From Flaviaestuariibacter flavus (GTDB lineage Bacteria > Bacteroidota > Bacteroidia > Chitinophagales > Chitinophagaceae): 64,000 bases of DNA. The position numbers and the translations under genes were made by a program. Positions within the stretch are counted from its first letter, which is position 1. Each line of letters opens with the position of its first letter. Of this stretch, positions 45,388 through 54,800 are shown one piece after another. The notes under the pieces are model-generated. The model had not been told where the DNA came from. It saw only the letters and a program-made list of their open reading frames with translations, and ran no database searches. Where the stretch lies: the NCBI RefSeq assembly GCF_004337505.1, contig NZ_SJZI01000008.1, positions 199,914 to 263,913 of the forward strand, written 5' to 3'.

Positions 45388-46532
45388 GGGTGCACCTGCC
45401 GGAAGCGGCGGTCGCGCCAGCGTAGGATCGGCTGCTCGAAGCCATAAAAAACGACGGTGGCCACCGCCAGCGTGAGGAGCCAGGTCGCCAGGAGCGCCAG
45501 GGGCCGGTACCCCGCTCCAAACCGCGACAGCGCATAGGCTGCCAGGTAAAAGAGCAGCGAGTGCCACAGGTAAAGCGAATAGGAGATCCGGCTGATCCAG
45601 TTTACGACAGAACCGACCGGAGCCGGCGCGCCGCGGCGCCGGTCGCTGGCGAGTGGCAGCAGCAGCGCCAGGAAGCCGCTGGCGCCCGTGAAAAAAAGTG
45701 CCAGCAGCGGTGAGCGGGCCGGCTCACCGAGGTGCGCCAGCTCCGTCCGGAACAGCAGGGTGAGCACCAGCACCCCGGATAAACCAGCCAGGAAACAAGC
45801 CACCGGCAGCCGCCGCCAGGCGGCGGCAAAGCGAAGCGAGCAATAAGCGGCAAGTACCCCGGTAGCGATCGCATCGAACCGAAAAACGGCGATGCGCCGC
45901 AGGCCGGTCTCCCAGGGAATTGCAGGATGCTGTTGCAGGTAGATAAACCGGAGCAGCAAGGAGCCGGCGGTGAGCAGCCCCAGAATCGCCAGGTGCCGGT
46001 TTCTCCCGCCCAGCCGCGCCGCCAGGAGCAAGAGCAGCGGCAGCAGCAGGTAACTCCATTCTTCCACCGTAAGGCTCCAGGTTACGATAAAAAATTCAGG
46101 TATCGGGGTCACCAGGTTTTGCAGGAAGAGAAAATAGGTCCAGTGCGCCGCCGGCGAAAACCCGGCCTGCACCCGGTTATAAAAAAGCAGGTATACGATC
46201 AGCGCGAGGTAATAATTCGGCAAGGTGCGCAGCCAGCGGCGCATCCAGAAAACACGCAGTGATGCCGCCGACACGTCCTCCTCAAAAAGCCGCAGGAGGA
46301 TCCGGCCGATGAGGAAGCCACTCAGCACAAAAAACAACTCGACGCCCCAGAACGCCGTTGCACCAAAGAACCATTGCTGCCCGTGGTAGCTGCCGGGCCA
46401 GAAAAAATGCGAGTGGGCCACGAGTACCAGCAGGATGGCAAGCGCGCGCATCAGGTCGAGCCCGAAAACCGGGCTGCTGCCGGCAACGGGCGCCGTGCGG
46501 GGGGCGGGTGCTTCGATCGGTTGGAGCTTCAT
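45384..46532 (-). CDS. Acyltransferase family 3 (OafA/YrhL-like) membrane protein
   Basis: 382 residues and about ten helices. The start at 46532 (MKLQPIEAPAPRTAP) is favoured over one 96 bp upstream. FGLDLMRALAILLVLVAHSHF contains the catalytic-type His, and FFVLSGFLIGRIL and FWMRRWLRTLPNYY are the family motifs. Such proteins transfer acetyl or other acyl groups to surface sugars. It forms a loose group with two polytopic proteins downstream on the other strand. Confidence 0.88.
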   Translation of the reverse strand: MKLQPIEAPAPRTAPVAGSSPVFGLDLMRALAILLVLVAHSHFFWPGSYHGQQWFFGATAFWGVELFFVLSGFLIGRILLRLFEEDVSAASLRVFWMRRWLRTLPNYYLALIVYLLFYNRVQAGFSPAAHWTYFLFLQNLVTPIPEFFIVTWSLTVEEWSYLLLPLLLLLAARLGGRNRHLAILGLLTAGSLLLRFIYLQQHPAIPWETGLRRIAVFRFDAIATGVLAAYCSLRFAAAWRRLPVACFLAGLSGVLVLTLLFRTELAHLGEPARSPLLALFFTGASGFLALLLPLASDRRRGAPAPVGSVVNWISRISYSLYLWHSLLFYLAAYALSRFGAGYRPLALLATWLLTLAVATVVFYGFEQPILRWRDRRFRQVHP

Positions 46533-46683
46533 CGGGGCTTCAAACTTAACGGAATCCGCAGCACCGCGCCGGGTGCCGCCGGAAATGATGCGGGCCAAGT
46601 TCACCGCAACCCATAAATTTACGGCCACCGGCAGGGAGGGCTCGGCTCATTAACCCAGGGCGGGAAAACGAAATTTACGACTC

Positions 46684-48186
46684 ATGATGTCTTACTCCGC
46701 AGCCCGGAACCGCGAACGGCTTTACGGGATTGCCGCCGGTGTGGCCCTGGCCGCGCTGCTGCTGTACCGGCTGGCCGTGGTCTTTTCCTATGCACCCGAG
46801 CTGATGGGCATCGACAACAACTTCGTGTACGCTGTCACCCGCGGTCTTGCCGGACAAAGTATTTACCCGAACCCCGAAGCTTTTCCTTTCGCCATCAATG
46901 TATACGCGCCCCTCTATTTTCAGGTTTGCATTGCCGCGGGCAAGCTGCTGGGCATCGGTGCCGGCGACGGCATCGGGGTATACTGGCTCTGCCGGGCGGT
47001 GGCGCTGCTTTGCGATATCAGCAGCTGCGTGCTGCTGTATCGCATCCTGACGCGCGCCCTCGGCCTGCAGGTTGCGCCGGCCCTGCTGGGACTTGCCGGC
47101 TTTGCTTCCATCCTCTGCTACCTGGCCTATACCTTCTCCCGTTCCGACGCCCTGTTTGTGACCTGTTATATTGCGCTCATCGCAACTTTTTTCCGGCAGC
47201 CGGGAAGCGGCTTTGCACGTTCGGTGCTGGCACCTGCGGCCTTGTGTGTCGCCTGTATTTTCGCCAAGCAAAACGGCATCATCGCCCCTGCGCTCGCCGG
47301 GCTGTGGTTCCTGTTTTTCGAACCCCGCAAAACCCCGGCTTTTGTCATCGTCTTCCTGCTGCTTTTTTTCGTTGTCTTCCTGCTTTTTACGCTACTTCCC
47401 GGCTATTCATACCTGCTACCAAGCACGGTAACGGGCGTGCGCAACCGTATCGATCCTTCCTGGTTTTATACCGACATTTTCAAACGGCTCGTCAATTCGC
47501 AGCTGCTGTTGCCTCTCGTGGCCGGGGGTGTTTTCGCGCTGGGGCTTGCCCGCCGCGACAAACCGGGCCGCTTCTGGGCGCTTTGCTGGGCAGCACAAGC
47601 GCTTTTCTCCACGGCGCTGGCCTTCAAATGGGGATCATCACTCGGTTACTATTATGAAAGCCTCGTGCTTTCGATGATCACAGCGATCCTATTCCTGCGC
47701 GGCCGGGCGCCGGGCGAGCGGACCCTGTTGCGCAAGTATACGGTGCTGGCGCTCCCGGTGCTCCTCGTGTTCGTGCTTCATGTGCTCGTGGAAGGAGGGC
47801 TTTATTACCTGCACCAGCGGGCGGCAAAACGTCAGTACTACGAGGAGCAGGTGGCGGTGACGCAATACCTGCAACGACACCCGGGCACCGGGCATGTTTT
47901 CAACCTGCACAATCCCAACCGTGACTTTTTCAAAACCCTGCTGCACCGCGAGCTCGCGGCGCCCACCTTCGACACCATCGACTGCTGCCTGCTGCCCGAT
48001 GGCAATTTCGATTACAGCGCACTGAAAAGTGAGCTTGCCAATGGCAGCATACGCTACCTGATCCTGCCGAAGGGCGAGGTGCCCACGGCCTTATGGGGTG
48101 TGTCGCTGCACGGATACCAAAAAGACACGACGCTATACCGATACGACCTCTATAAATTTACCGGCGTCCCGTTCACGGGTCGCTGA
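46684..48186 (+). CDS. Polytopic membrane protein, GT-C glycosyltransferase-like
   Basis: 500 residues with about ten membrane helices followed by a soluble C-terminal part of about 110 residues (YYEEQVAVTQYLQRHPGTGH onwards). The first extracytoplasmic loop has GIDNNFVYAVTRGLAGQSIY; acidic residues in this loop and the overall layout are those of polyprenol-sugar-dependent GT-C enzymes. The family is not certain; no ArnT/PMT motif is exact. It is followed 23 bp later by a second large membrane protein, probably in one operon. Confidence 0.6.
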   Translation: MMSYSAARNRERLYGIAAGVALAALLLYRLAVVFSYAPELMGIDNNFVYAVTRGLAGQSIYPNPEAFPFAINVYAPLYFQVCIAAGKLLGIGAGDGIGVYWLCRAVALLCDISSCVLLYRILTRALGLQVAPALLGLAGFASILCYLAYTFSRSDALFVTCYIALIATFFRQPGSGFARSVLAPAALCVACIFAKQNGIIAPALAGLWFLFFEPRKTPAFVIVFLLLFFVVFLLFTLLPGYSYLLPSTVTGVRNRIDPSWFYTDIFKRLVNSQLLLPLVAGGVFALGLARRDKPGRFWALCWAAQALFSTALAFKWGSSLGYYYESLVLSMITAILFLRGRAPGERTLLRKYTVLALPVLLVFVLHVLVEGGLYYLHQRAAKRQYYEEQVAVTQYLQRHPGTGHVFNLHNPNRDFFKTLLHRELAAPTFDTIDCCLLPDGNFDYSALKSELANGSIRYLILPKGEVPTALWGVSLHGYQKDTTLYRYDLYKFTGVPFTGR

Positions 48187-48209
48187 GTTCCCATCAAAAA
48201 TCGCCGCCT

Positions 48210-49853
48210 TTGCTCCTGATGCTCCTTGCCTGGATTTACATCACCCTCCTCTGCCGGGGCTGGGGTGCCGGCTTGCGTGCATTGATGAAGGACGCCGGTA
48301 AAGAGTGGCTTCCCGATGCGGTCCTCCCCTTTCTCGGGCTTGGGGCGGTGGGTACCGTGGTTGGAATTGCCTCATTGGTGATGCCCCTTGGCGGACCGGG
48401 CATTCAGATCCTGTTGGTGACACCGCCCCTGCTGTACTTGTTTTTCCGGCACTCCCGATCAGGCATCCGCCTGCCGGATTTCTCCGCCGAAGCGCGCCCT
48501 TACCGGATCGCCTGGCTCGCCTGTGCACTGCTCTTTCTCCTCATGGGCAGCTGGGAGATCACTCACCCCGATACCCTGGCCTATCATACCGCAACTATCC
48601 GCTGGATCGAAGGCTACCAGGCGATCCGCGGTCTCGTGCATCTGAATCACCGATTGGGCTACCAGGGGCTTTGGTACCAGCTCTGCGCCGCTTTCAGCTT
48701 CCGCTTTGCCGGGGGGCATGCACTCAGCTACCTGCCGCCGGTTTTTGCGCTCTGGTGCGCCGGCTACCTGCTGCACGGCGCCCGTGCGGCCGCGGAAAAG
48801 CATAATGCGCTGCCGGCCTTGCTGTGGCTGGGCCTCCTCGCCTACCTTTTGTGCGATTACAATGCCCTGCGCCTCACGGCCGCATCCGCCGGCAACGACC
48901 TCGCCGCGGCTGCCTTTGTATGGCTGTCGCTGCATCTTTTCCTGCGCGGGAAAGGAAGTCTCGGTGCCGACCTGGCAGTGACCTTCTTTGCACTGTTCGC
49001 CACTGCAATCAAGCTATCGGCAGCACCCGTATTACTACTGCCCCTCCTGCGATCGTTGGCACCAGGCAGGCGCGGCGTTCGCATTGCGGTGGGTGCCTTC
49101 TTCGGCATCCTGGTGCTGGGCCCGCTGCTGGTACGCAACATACTTACAACCGGGTACCCGCTTTTCCCTTCGCCCCTTGCCGGTTTTGATGTGGATTGGA
49201 AGCTGGCGCCCGAAGCGGCACGTTACGAGCTGCGCTATGTGATGGCCTGGGCACGCAGTCCCTGGCTGCAGACCGGCGCCGAGGTAGAGGCGGTGCTGCA
49301 CAGCCCGGTGCGGGCCTGGATGCCGCGCTGGTGGGCAGCCCGCAGCGGCGCCGAGCAGGTATTGCTGCTGACGCTGATTCCCTCCTTACCCGTCGCCCTC
49401 CTGCGGCTCCGGCGGGGCGCGGACCGGCAACGGCGCGCCGTCGTTTTTGCGGTTGCTTTCCTCGGACTTGTTTATTGGTGGCTGCAGGCACCCGACCCGC
49501 GTTTTGGGCTCGGGAGTATCCTGGCTATCATCGCATTGGCCTGGTACCCTTTCGGTGGGGCCCCGGCAGTGCCGCAACGCAGCGTTATCATTGCCTGTGT
49601 GCTGCTGACGCTGGGGATTGGGTCCTATTCCGGATACCGCTTCGCACACTACTTCCGACCGGCGCAGTTGCTGCAACCCATCGGTGTGCGCGAAGCAGCC
49701 TTTGAAAAGGTCAAATGCCAGGGCGTGGATTTCTACCGGCCCCAATCGGCACAGGACGCCGAGCGCCCGCTGCCGCTGCCTTCCCTGACGCTGCCTTGCA
49801 ACGCCGTGCGTCTTCGCGGCGCCCGCGTTGAAGAAGGCTTCCGGGCACCCTGA
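48210..49853 (+). CDS. LIC_10190-like polytopic membrane protein
   Basis: 547 residues with about 12 helices. HPDTLAYHTATIRWIEGY in the first large loop, NHRLGYQGLWYQLCAAFSF, and LTTGYPLFPSPLAGFDVDWK are the pattern of a Bacteroidota membrane family annotated LIC_10190, presumed to act on surface glycans because of similarity in layout to GT-C enzymes. The start is the first ATG after the preceding gene. The activity is unknown. It ends one base before the stop of the convergent hscA gene. Confidence 0.65.
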   Translation: MLLMLLAWIYITLLCRGWGAGLRALMKDAGKEWLPDAVLPFLGLGAVGTVVGIASLVMPLGGPGIQILLVTPPLLYLFFRHSRSGIRLPDFSAEARPYRIAWLACALLFLLMGSWEITHPDTLAYHTATIRWIEGYQAIRGLVHLNHRLGYQGLWYQLCAAFSFRFAGGHALSYLPPVFALWCAGYLLHGARAAAEKHNALPALLWLGLLAYLLCDYNALRLTAASAGNDLAAAAFVWLSLHLFLRGKGSLGADLAVTFFALFATAIKLSAAPVLLLPLLRSLAPGRRGVRIAVGAFFGILVLGPLLVRNILTTGYPLFPSPLAGFDVDWKLAPEAARYELRYVMAWARSPWLQTGAEVEAVLHSPVRAWMPRWWAARSGAEQVLLLTLIPSLPVALLRLRRGADRQRRAVVFAVAFLGLVYWWLQAPDPRFGLGSILAIIALAWYPFGGAPAVPQRSVIIACVLLTLGIGSYSGYRFAHYFRPAQLLQPIGVREAAFEKVKCQGVDFYRPQSAQDAERPLPLPSLTLPCNAVRLRGARVEEGFRAP

Positions 49854-51710
49854 TCAGATCTGCTTGCCCCGCATCGCCTTGCCCACGGCCTCGTCCATGA
49901 GGCGCTCGGCATAAGGCCGCGAAATATCATTGAGCGCTTCGATGGCACCCTGGATGGCATCCTTGTCGGTGCCGGCGAGCAGGGATTCCAGCCGCGCAAT
50001 GCCGGCTTCGGTATCCGCCAGTTCCTGCGGGGTAACAAAACCTTCGTTCTTTACCAGGAAGGCGCGCGTGGTTTCAATCAGCAGCCGCCCTTCGGTCTGG
50101 GCTTCCACCAGCGCCCGCTGCTGAATGTCGCTCTTCGCATGCTGCAGGGAATCGAGCAGCATCTGTTCTACCTGCTCGTCGCTGAGCCCGTATTGCGGTT
50201 TTACTTCGATGGCCTGCTCCACGCCGCTGCGCAGCTCTTTTGCTTTTACCACCAGGATGCCATCGGCATTGATCAGGAAGCTGACTTCCACCTTGGGCAG
50301 GCCGGCGGGCATGCCCGGGATGCCGGTGAGGTTGAACTCGGCCAGCTTGCGGTTGTCCTGCACCAGGTCGCGCTCGCCCTGGTAAACGGAGATGCGCATT
50401 CCCGACTGACCGTCTTTTTGCGTGGTATACTGGCGACCGGCCTTGGTTGGTATTTTGGCGTTGCGCGGAATGAGCACGTCCATCAGTCCGCCCATGGTTT
50501 CGATGCCAAGAGAAAGCGGCGTTACGTCAAGCAGCAGCAGGTCTTTGTTGCGGCCGGAAAGCACATCGGCCTGCAAGGCGGCGCCAAGGGCCACCACTTC
50601 GTCGGGGTCCACTTCGTTGTGCACCGGGCGACCGAAAAATTTCGCTACGGCTTCCTTTACCAGCGGCACCCGCGTGGAGCCACCCACCATCACCACTTCG
50701 GCAATGTCGGCACCCGTAAGCTCGGCGTCGGCAAGGGCACTGCGGCAGCTTTCGATGGTGCGGTTCACCAGGGGCGCGATGAGCTCTTCGAAAACTTTTC
50801 GGTTAAGCGTTACCGGTTGATCGCCGATGGTGCCGCTCCAGGCCTCTTCGCTGCTCAGTGCCTTTTTGGCTTCCTCGGCGGCAAGCCGCAGTTGCTGGGC
50901 CAGGGATTTGTCGGCCTCCAGTGCAGCCTCGCTGATGCCGAGGGCTTCCATCCAGTGGTGCAGGATGGCACGGTCAAAGTCGTCGCCGCCGAGATAGGTA
51001 TCGCCATGGGTGGAGAGCACTTCAAACACGCCGCCTGAAATACGGAGGATGGAAATATCAAAAGTGCCGCCGCCGAGGTCGTATACCGCCACCACTTTTT
51101 CTTCCTCGCGGCTCAGCCCGATGCCGTAGGCAAGGCTGGCGGCGGTCGGCTCGTTGACGATGCGGAGCACGTCGAGTCCCGCCAGACGGCCGGCGTCGCG
51201 CGTGGCCTGCCGCTGAGCGTCGTTGAAATAGGCCGGCACGGTGATCACGGCTTTGTTGACCGGCGTTTTGAGAATATGCTCGGCCCGCTCCTTCAGCGCT
51301 TTCAGGATGAAGGAAGAGAGCTCGATCGGTGTATAAAATTTACCATTCACGGCCACCTTCACCAGGTTGTCGGTGCCGTCGTCGATGATATCATAGGAGA
51401 AATATTTTGCGGCCGGGGCCACGTCCTTATAGGATTTGCCCATGAGACGCTTCACCGAAAAGATGGTATTGTGCGGCTCCGTCACGAGGTACTGGCGGGC
51501 TTCGTCGCCCACCGAAACGGTGCCGCCGGGGCCGAAGTGCACGATGGACGGCACCAGCCGCGAATTGTCGAACTCGCGGAGCACCGCCGGCTTGCCGGTG
51601 GCGGGGTGAATGATGGCAATGAGGCTGTTGGTGGTGCCGAGATCGATGCCGACGATCATCTCTTCCTGCTGCAGCGAGCCCGTGCTCATATTAATCGAAA
51701 TCTTGGCCAT
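49854..51710 (-). CDS. hscA: Hsp70-type iron-sulfur assembly chaperone HscA
   Basis: 618 residues. [17 protein letters not shown] at the N-terminus is typical of Bacteroidota HscA. The ATPase domain has [24 protein letters not shown] and [10 protein letters not shown]; the substrate domain begins near [15 protein letters not shown]. HscA with HscB transfers Fe-S clusters from the IscU scaffold. No isc gene is adjacent. The start at 51710 is only 6 bases from the -7 box, so the mRNA may be leaderless. Confidence 0.92.
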   Translation of the reverse strand: MAKISINMSTGSLQQEEMIVGIDLGTTNSLIAIIHPATGKPAVLREFDNSRLVPSIVHFGPGGTVSVGDEARQYLVTEPHNTIFSVKRLMGKSYKDVAPAAKYFSYDIIDDGTDNLVKVAVNGKFYTPIELSSFILKALKERAEHILKTPVNKAVITVPAYFNDAQRQATRDAGRLAGLDVLRIVNEPTAASLAYGIGLSREEEKVVAVYDLGGGTFDISILRISGGVFEVLSTHGDTYLGGDDFDRAILHHWMEALGISEAALEADKSLAQQLRLAAEEAKKALSSEEAWSGTIGDQPVTLNRKVFEELIAPLVNRTIESCRSALADAELTGADIAEVVMVGGSTRVPLVKEAVAKFFGRPVHNEVDPDEVVALGAALQADVLSGRNKDLLLLDVTPLSLGIETMGGLMDVLIPRNAKIPTKAGRQYTTQKDGQSGMRISVYQGERDLVQDNRKLAEFNLTGIPGMPAGLPKVEVSFLINADGILVVKAKELRSGVEQAIEVKPQYGLSDEQVEQMLLDSLQHAKSDIQQRALVEAQTEGRLLIETTRAFLVKNEGFVTPQELADTEAGIARLESLLAGTDKDAIQGAIEALNDISRPYAERLMDEAVGKAMRGKQI

Positions 51711-51716
51711 AGCCGG

Positions 51717-51724
51717 CAAAGGTA
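51717..51724 (-). promoter_or_regulatory. -7 box of the hscA promoter
   Basis: TACCTTTG on the minus strand, an exact TAnnTTTG match, 6 bases before the ATG. Upstream of it, the octamer array shows the same sequence phase as upstream of the ispD -7 box. Confidence 0.65.
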
Positions 51725-51726
51725 GC

Positions 51727-51776
51727 GAGAGAATGTGCTAATGGGGTAATAGGGTAATGGGATAATGAGGTAATAG
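51727..51776. repeat. Octamer repeat array upstream of hscA
   Basis: Units AATGTGCT, AATGGGGT, AATAGGGT, AATGGGAT, AATGAGGT, AATAGGTT: six consecutive degenerate octamers in the gap between hscA and porU2. Confidence 0.85.
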
Positions 51777-51800
51777 GTTGCTTCGCGGGCATAGCGATGA

Positions 51801-51829
51801 AAAACCCGCTCCTGGCGGAGCGGGCTTTT
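51801..51829 (-). terminator. Terminator of porU2
   Basis: A 12-bp stem (51801-51812 with 51817-51829) with flanking A and T runs, 50 bp after the porU2 stop codon. Confidence 0.85.
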
Positions 51830-51841
51830 CAGGAATTATCG

Positions 51842-51881
51842 GCTCCCTTCTCTCCCGGGGAAGGGTTGGAGATGGGTGTCT
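51842..51881. repeat. CTCCCTTC repeat abutting the porU2 stop codon
   Basis: CTCCCTTCTCTCCCGGGGAA followed by GGGTTGGAGATGGGTGTC, reaching the porU2 stop codon. It resembles 27551-27588 at the rplJ stop codon. Confidence 0.55.
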
Positions 51882-54800
51882 ATCGCATCAGGTACATCTT
51901 GCCGTAGCCTTTGTTGAAGTACTTGTCGGTCTTCTCGTTCTTGTTGGTGAACTTATCCAGCGACTGGCCGTTGAGATTGGTCACCACGCGGTAGAGGTAG
52001 ACGCCGTTGGCGAGCTTCTGCCCGTACTGGTCGGTGCCGTCCCATTTGAACTCGGTGATATTGGAGCCGATCCGCAAGGGACCCAGTTCTTCCTTCGTGA
52101 TCTCGCGCACCACCTTACCGGTGATGGTCAGGATCTGTATGCGGATGTTCTGCGGCACCTCCGAGCCGGTGATCGTAAACACAAAGGCCGTGGAAGTGGT
52201 GAAGGGGTTGGGATAATTGAGCATGTTGGAGATCATCGGCTTGTTGATCACCGTGAATTTCACCTTGTAGTCCATCCGGCCGGCGGTATTGCCGCTCTTG
52301 TCCTTGCCGGTGACGATGAGTGTGTACTCACCATCTTCCGTGAAGCCGGGGCGGAAGCGCACCGTGGCCTGGTTGTCGCCGGCGCCCGCCGTTGCCGGCT
52401 CAAAGCGCAGGGTGTCGCTGTTGAAGCTGTAGGTGCGCACATCGTTCGAGGTGGGCCCTACTACCTGCACCGAAATGAGCGAGGTGTCGTCGAGCAGGCG
52501 GTACCGCGATTCGTCTTTCAGCACAATGTCGATCGAAGGCTTCGCAGACACGATATCGCCGTCCATGATATGGTGATTGTCGAAGGTGACGTCGAGCAGC
52601 GGGTTGAGCGAGTCGCCGCGCACATAGAAGTTCTTGAAGATAAAGTTGTTGAAGTGATACAGCTCCGGCTGGTCGTTGTCGGGGTTCACATCCACGTACA
52701 GCGTATTGGTACCCACCAGGCGGCGGCTGTCGATGGGCACCTGCACCGTAATGGTGTCGCCGGCTACGAGCGGCTTATAGCGGCCGAGCGGAATGGTACG
52801 CGCCACGTTCGACTGGTCGGTGACCACGGCCTTTACCCGGAGGCTGTCGAAGGCCACGTCGCTGATGTTCTTGAAGGCCATCTTCAGGGTGATGGGCTCA
52901 CCTACGTCGAAGGTATCCTTCATCTGGAACAACAGGTTGGGTGCCACCGCCCCTTCGGCCTTCGGCGAATAGAGCAGGCGCCAGTATTTGAGCTGCCAGG
53001 GTGTATAATGCGCGGTATCCTTCGTGTTGAGTTGCAAACTGAGATAGGGATAGGTTGCCGCCGATACCGAGGAGATATCGATATCGTTCTGACCCGGGCG
53101 GATGCCGCTCATCAGCGTATCGACGGTACCGTTGCCGCGGATTCCGAGCAGACTCAGCGTCACCGAATCGGTGCGCGGCGTTTCCAGGGAGGCACCGTCC
53201 CAAAGGAGGCGCTTCCAGGCCGCGGCGGGTCCGAACTGGGGAGAAGTAACGGTGCCCATCGAATCCGGCGTGTGCGGAATGGCGGTGAACGTGATCGGCT
53301 CACTGGGCACCGATTGCACGTAATACACCGGCGGCATCACGGAGGCGCGGTCCTTCTTGAAGATGATGGCGTAGCCGCGCGGCCGGTTGATCGAATCAAG
53401 CGTCAGGAAGCCCTGGTTGTACAGGCGGTGGTACAGCGAGTTGCCGGAGCCGTAAAGCAGGGTGTCGGCTTTCCATGCGTCCACGTAGGTGTTGGTAGTG
53501 GGGCTGGCCGCGCTGCGCATGATCACGTAGTCGCCTGCGGGCACCCGGTCGATGAAGTCCATCGCCGCCTTCCGCTGCGCAGCCGAGTTGAGCATGAAAA
53601 GGAAGTTGTAGCGCTGTCCGGAATTGCAAAGCGCGTTACTGCCGTAGAGGCCACCGGTGGGCGTCGTCTGGTTGAGCCAGGGACGGAAGGAGTTGGAGTC
53701 GATGACGTTGAAGATCAGCTGGTCGTACAGGCAGCCCGGCCCGAAGGTGGGGATGCCGTCCACACTCACCGTATAGAAGTTTGCCTGCCCCGATGTATTG
53801 GGATAAAGGCCGTGGCGCAGGAAGATCTCGTGCGTCACTTCGTTGAACCGGAAGCGGCGGGTCACTGTATCCATGTGCATCCGCTGGTAGGTGGAATGCA
53901 GGTTCTGGTAATAGTGCGACTGGTTGAAGCCCGAGTCGTTGCCCGGGATATAAATGAACGAAGAGTTGGACCATTTCTGATCGCCGCTGTTCGCCACCTC
54001 CGCCACACGCCAGTAATACACCGTGCTGTCGCGGAAAGAAATCGTGGGCTGGAACTCGAGGATGCCACCCGGCGAGGTCAGGTTGGTAGTGACCTTCAGC
54101 GCCGAGTTGAACCGCTCGGTGGTATCGATCTCCATCCGGTACGCCCGGTTGGAAGCGAAGGGATTCGCCGTCGATGCCACGAAGCGGATATTCTGCCGGT
54201 TAACGATTGCAAAATTATACGGGTACACCGGCCGGGCTTCGTCCTCGTAGATGAACAGGTCTTTGGTTACGGAGTTATTGTTCTCGTAGATCTCGTCGGT
54301 CGTATTGTCCGGGTCGATGGTAACGGTAATACGGTTGAGCCCTTTGTCGCGGTTGGGGTCAATGGCGATGTCGATACCGACCGAATCGATATACCGTATG
54401 CCCGGAAGGGTGTCCCGATAGATTATTTGGGAATTGCCGGCAGGAAAGGTTCGCTTTACCTCAATCACTACGGGCTGGTTGATGGCGCGCCCAATATTGA
54501 GGGCCTGCGCGGTGAGGTGGAAAGAGTTGTCGGCAACCGACACAAACCCGGGCGACACGCGCACCAGCGGGTCTTCGATCACGTAGTCCGGCTTGGGATG
54601 CGGGTTGAGGCGCAGGGCCGGGTCGCCGTTGAGATTCGATTCTTCGGCCGTGGCACGGGCATAGAAGTCGCCTTCATTATAAACCGCGAACATATCGGCT
54701 ACTGCCGACATCATGATCTCCCCGATCGTGTGCCCGTAGTTTTTCACTCCCAGGTTGTAATACAGCGGACGCGAGAGGTTCTGCAGGTAATCGGTAATGC

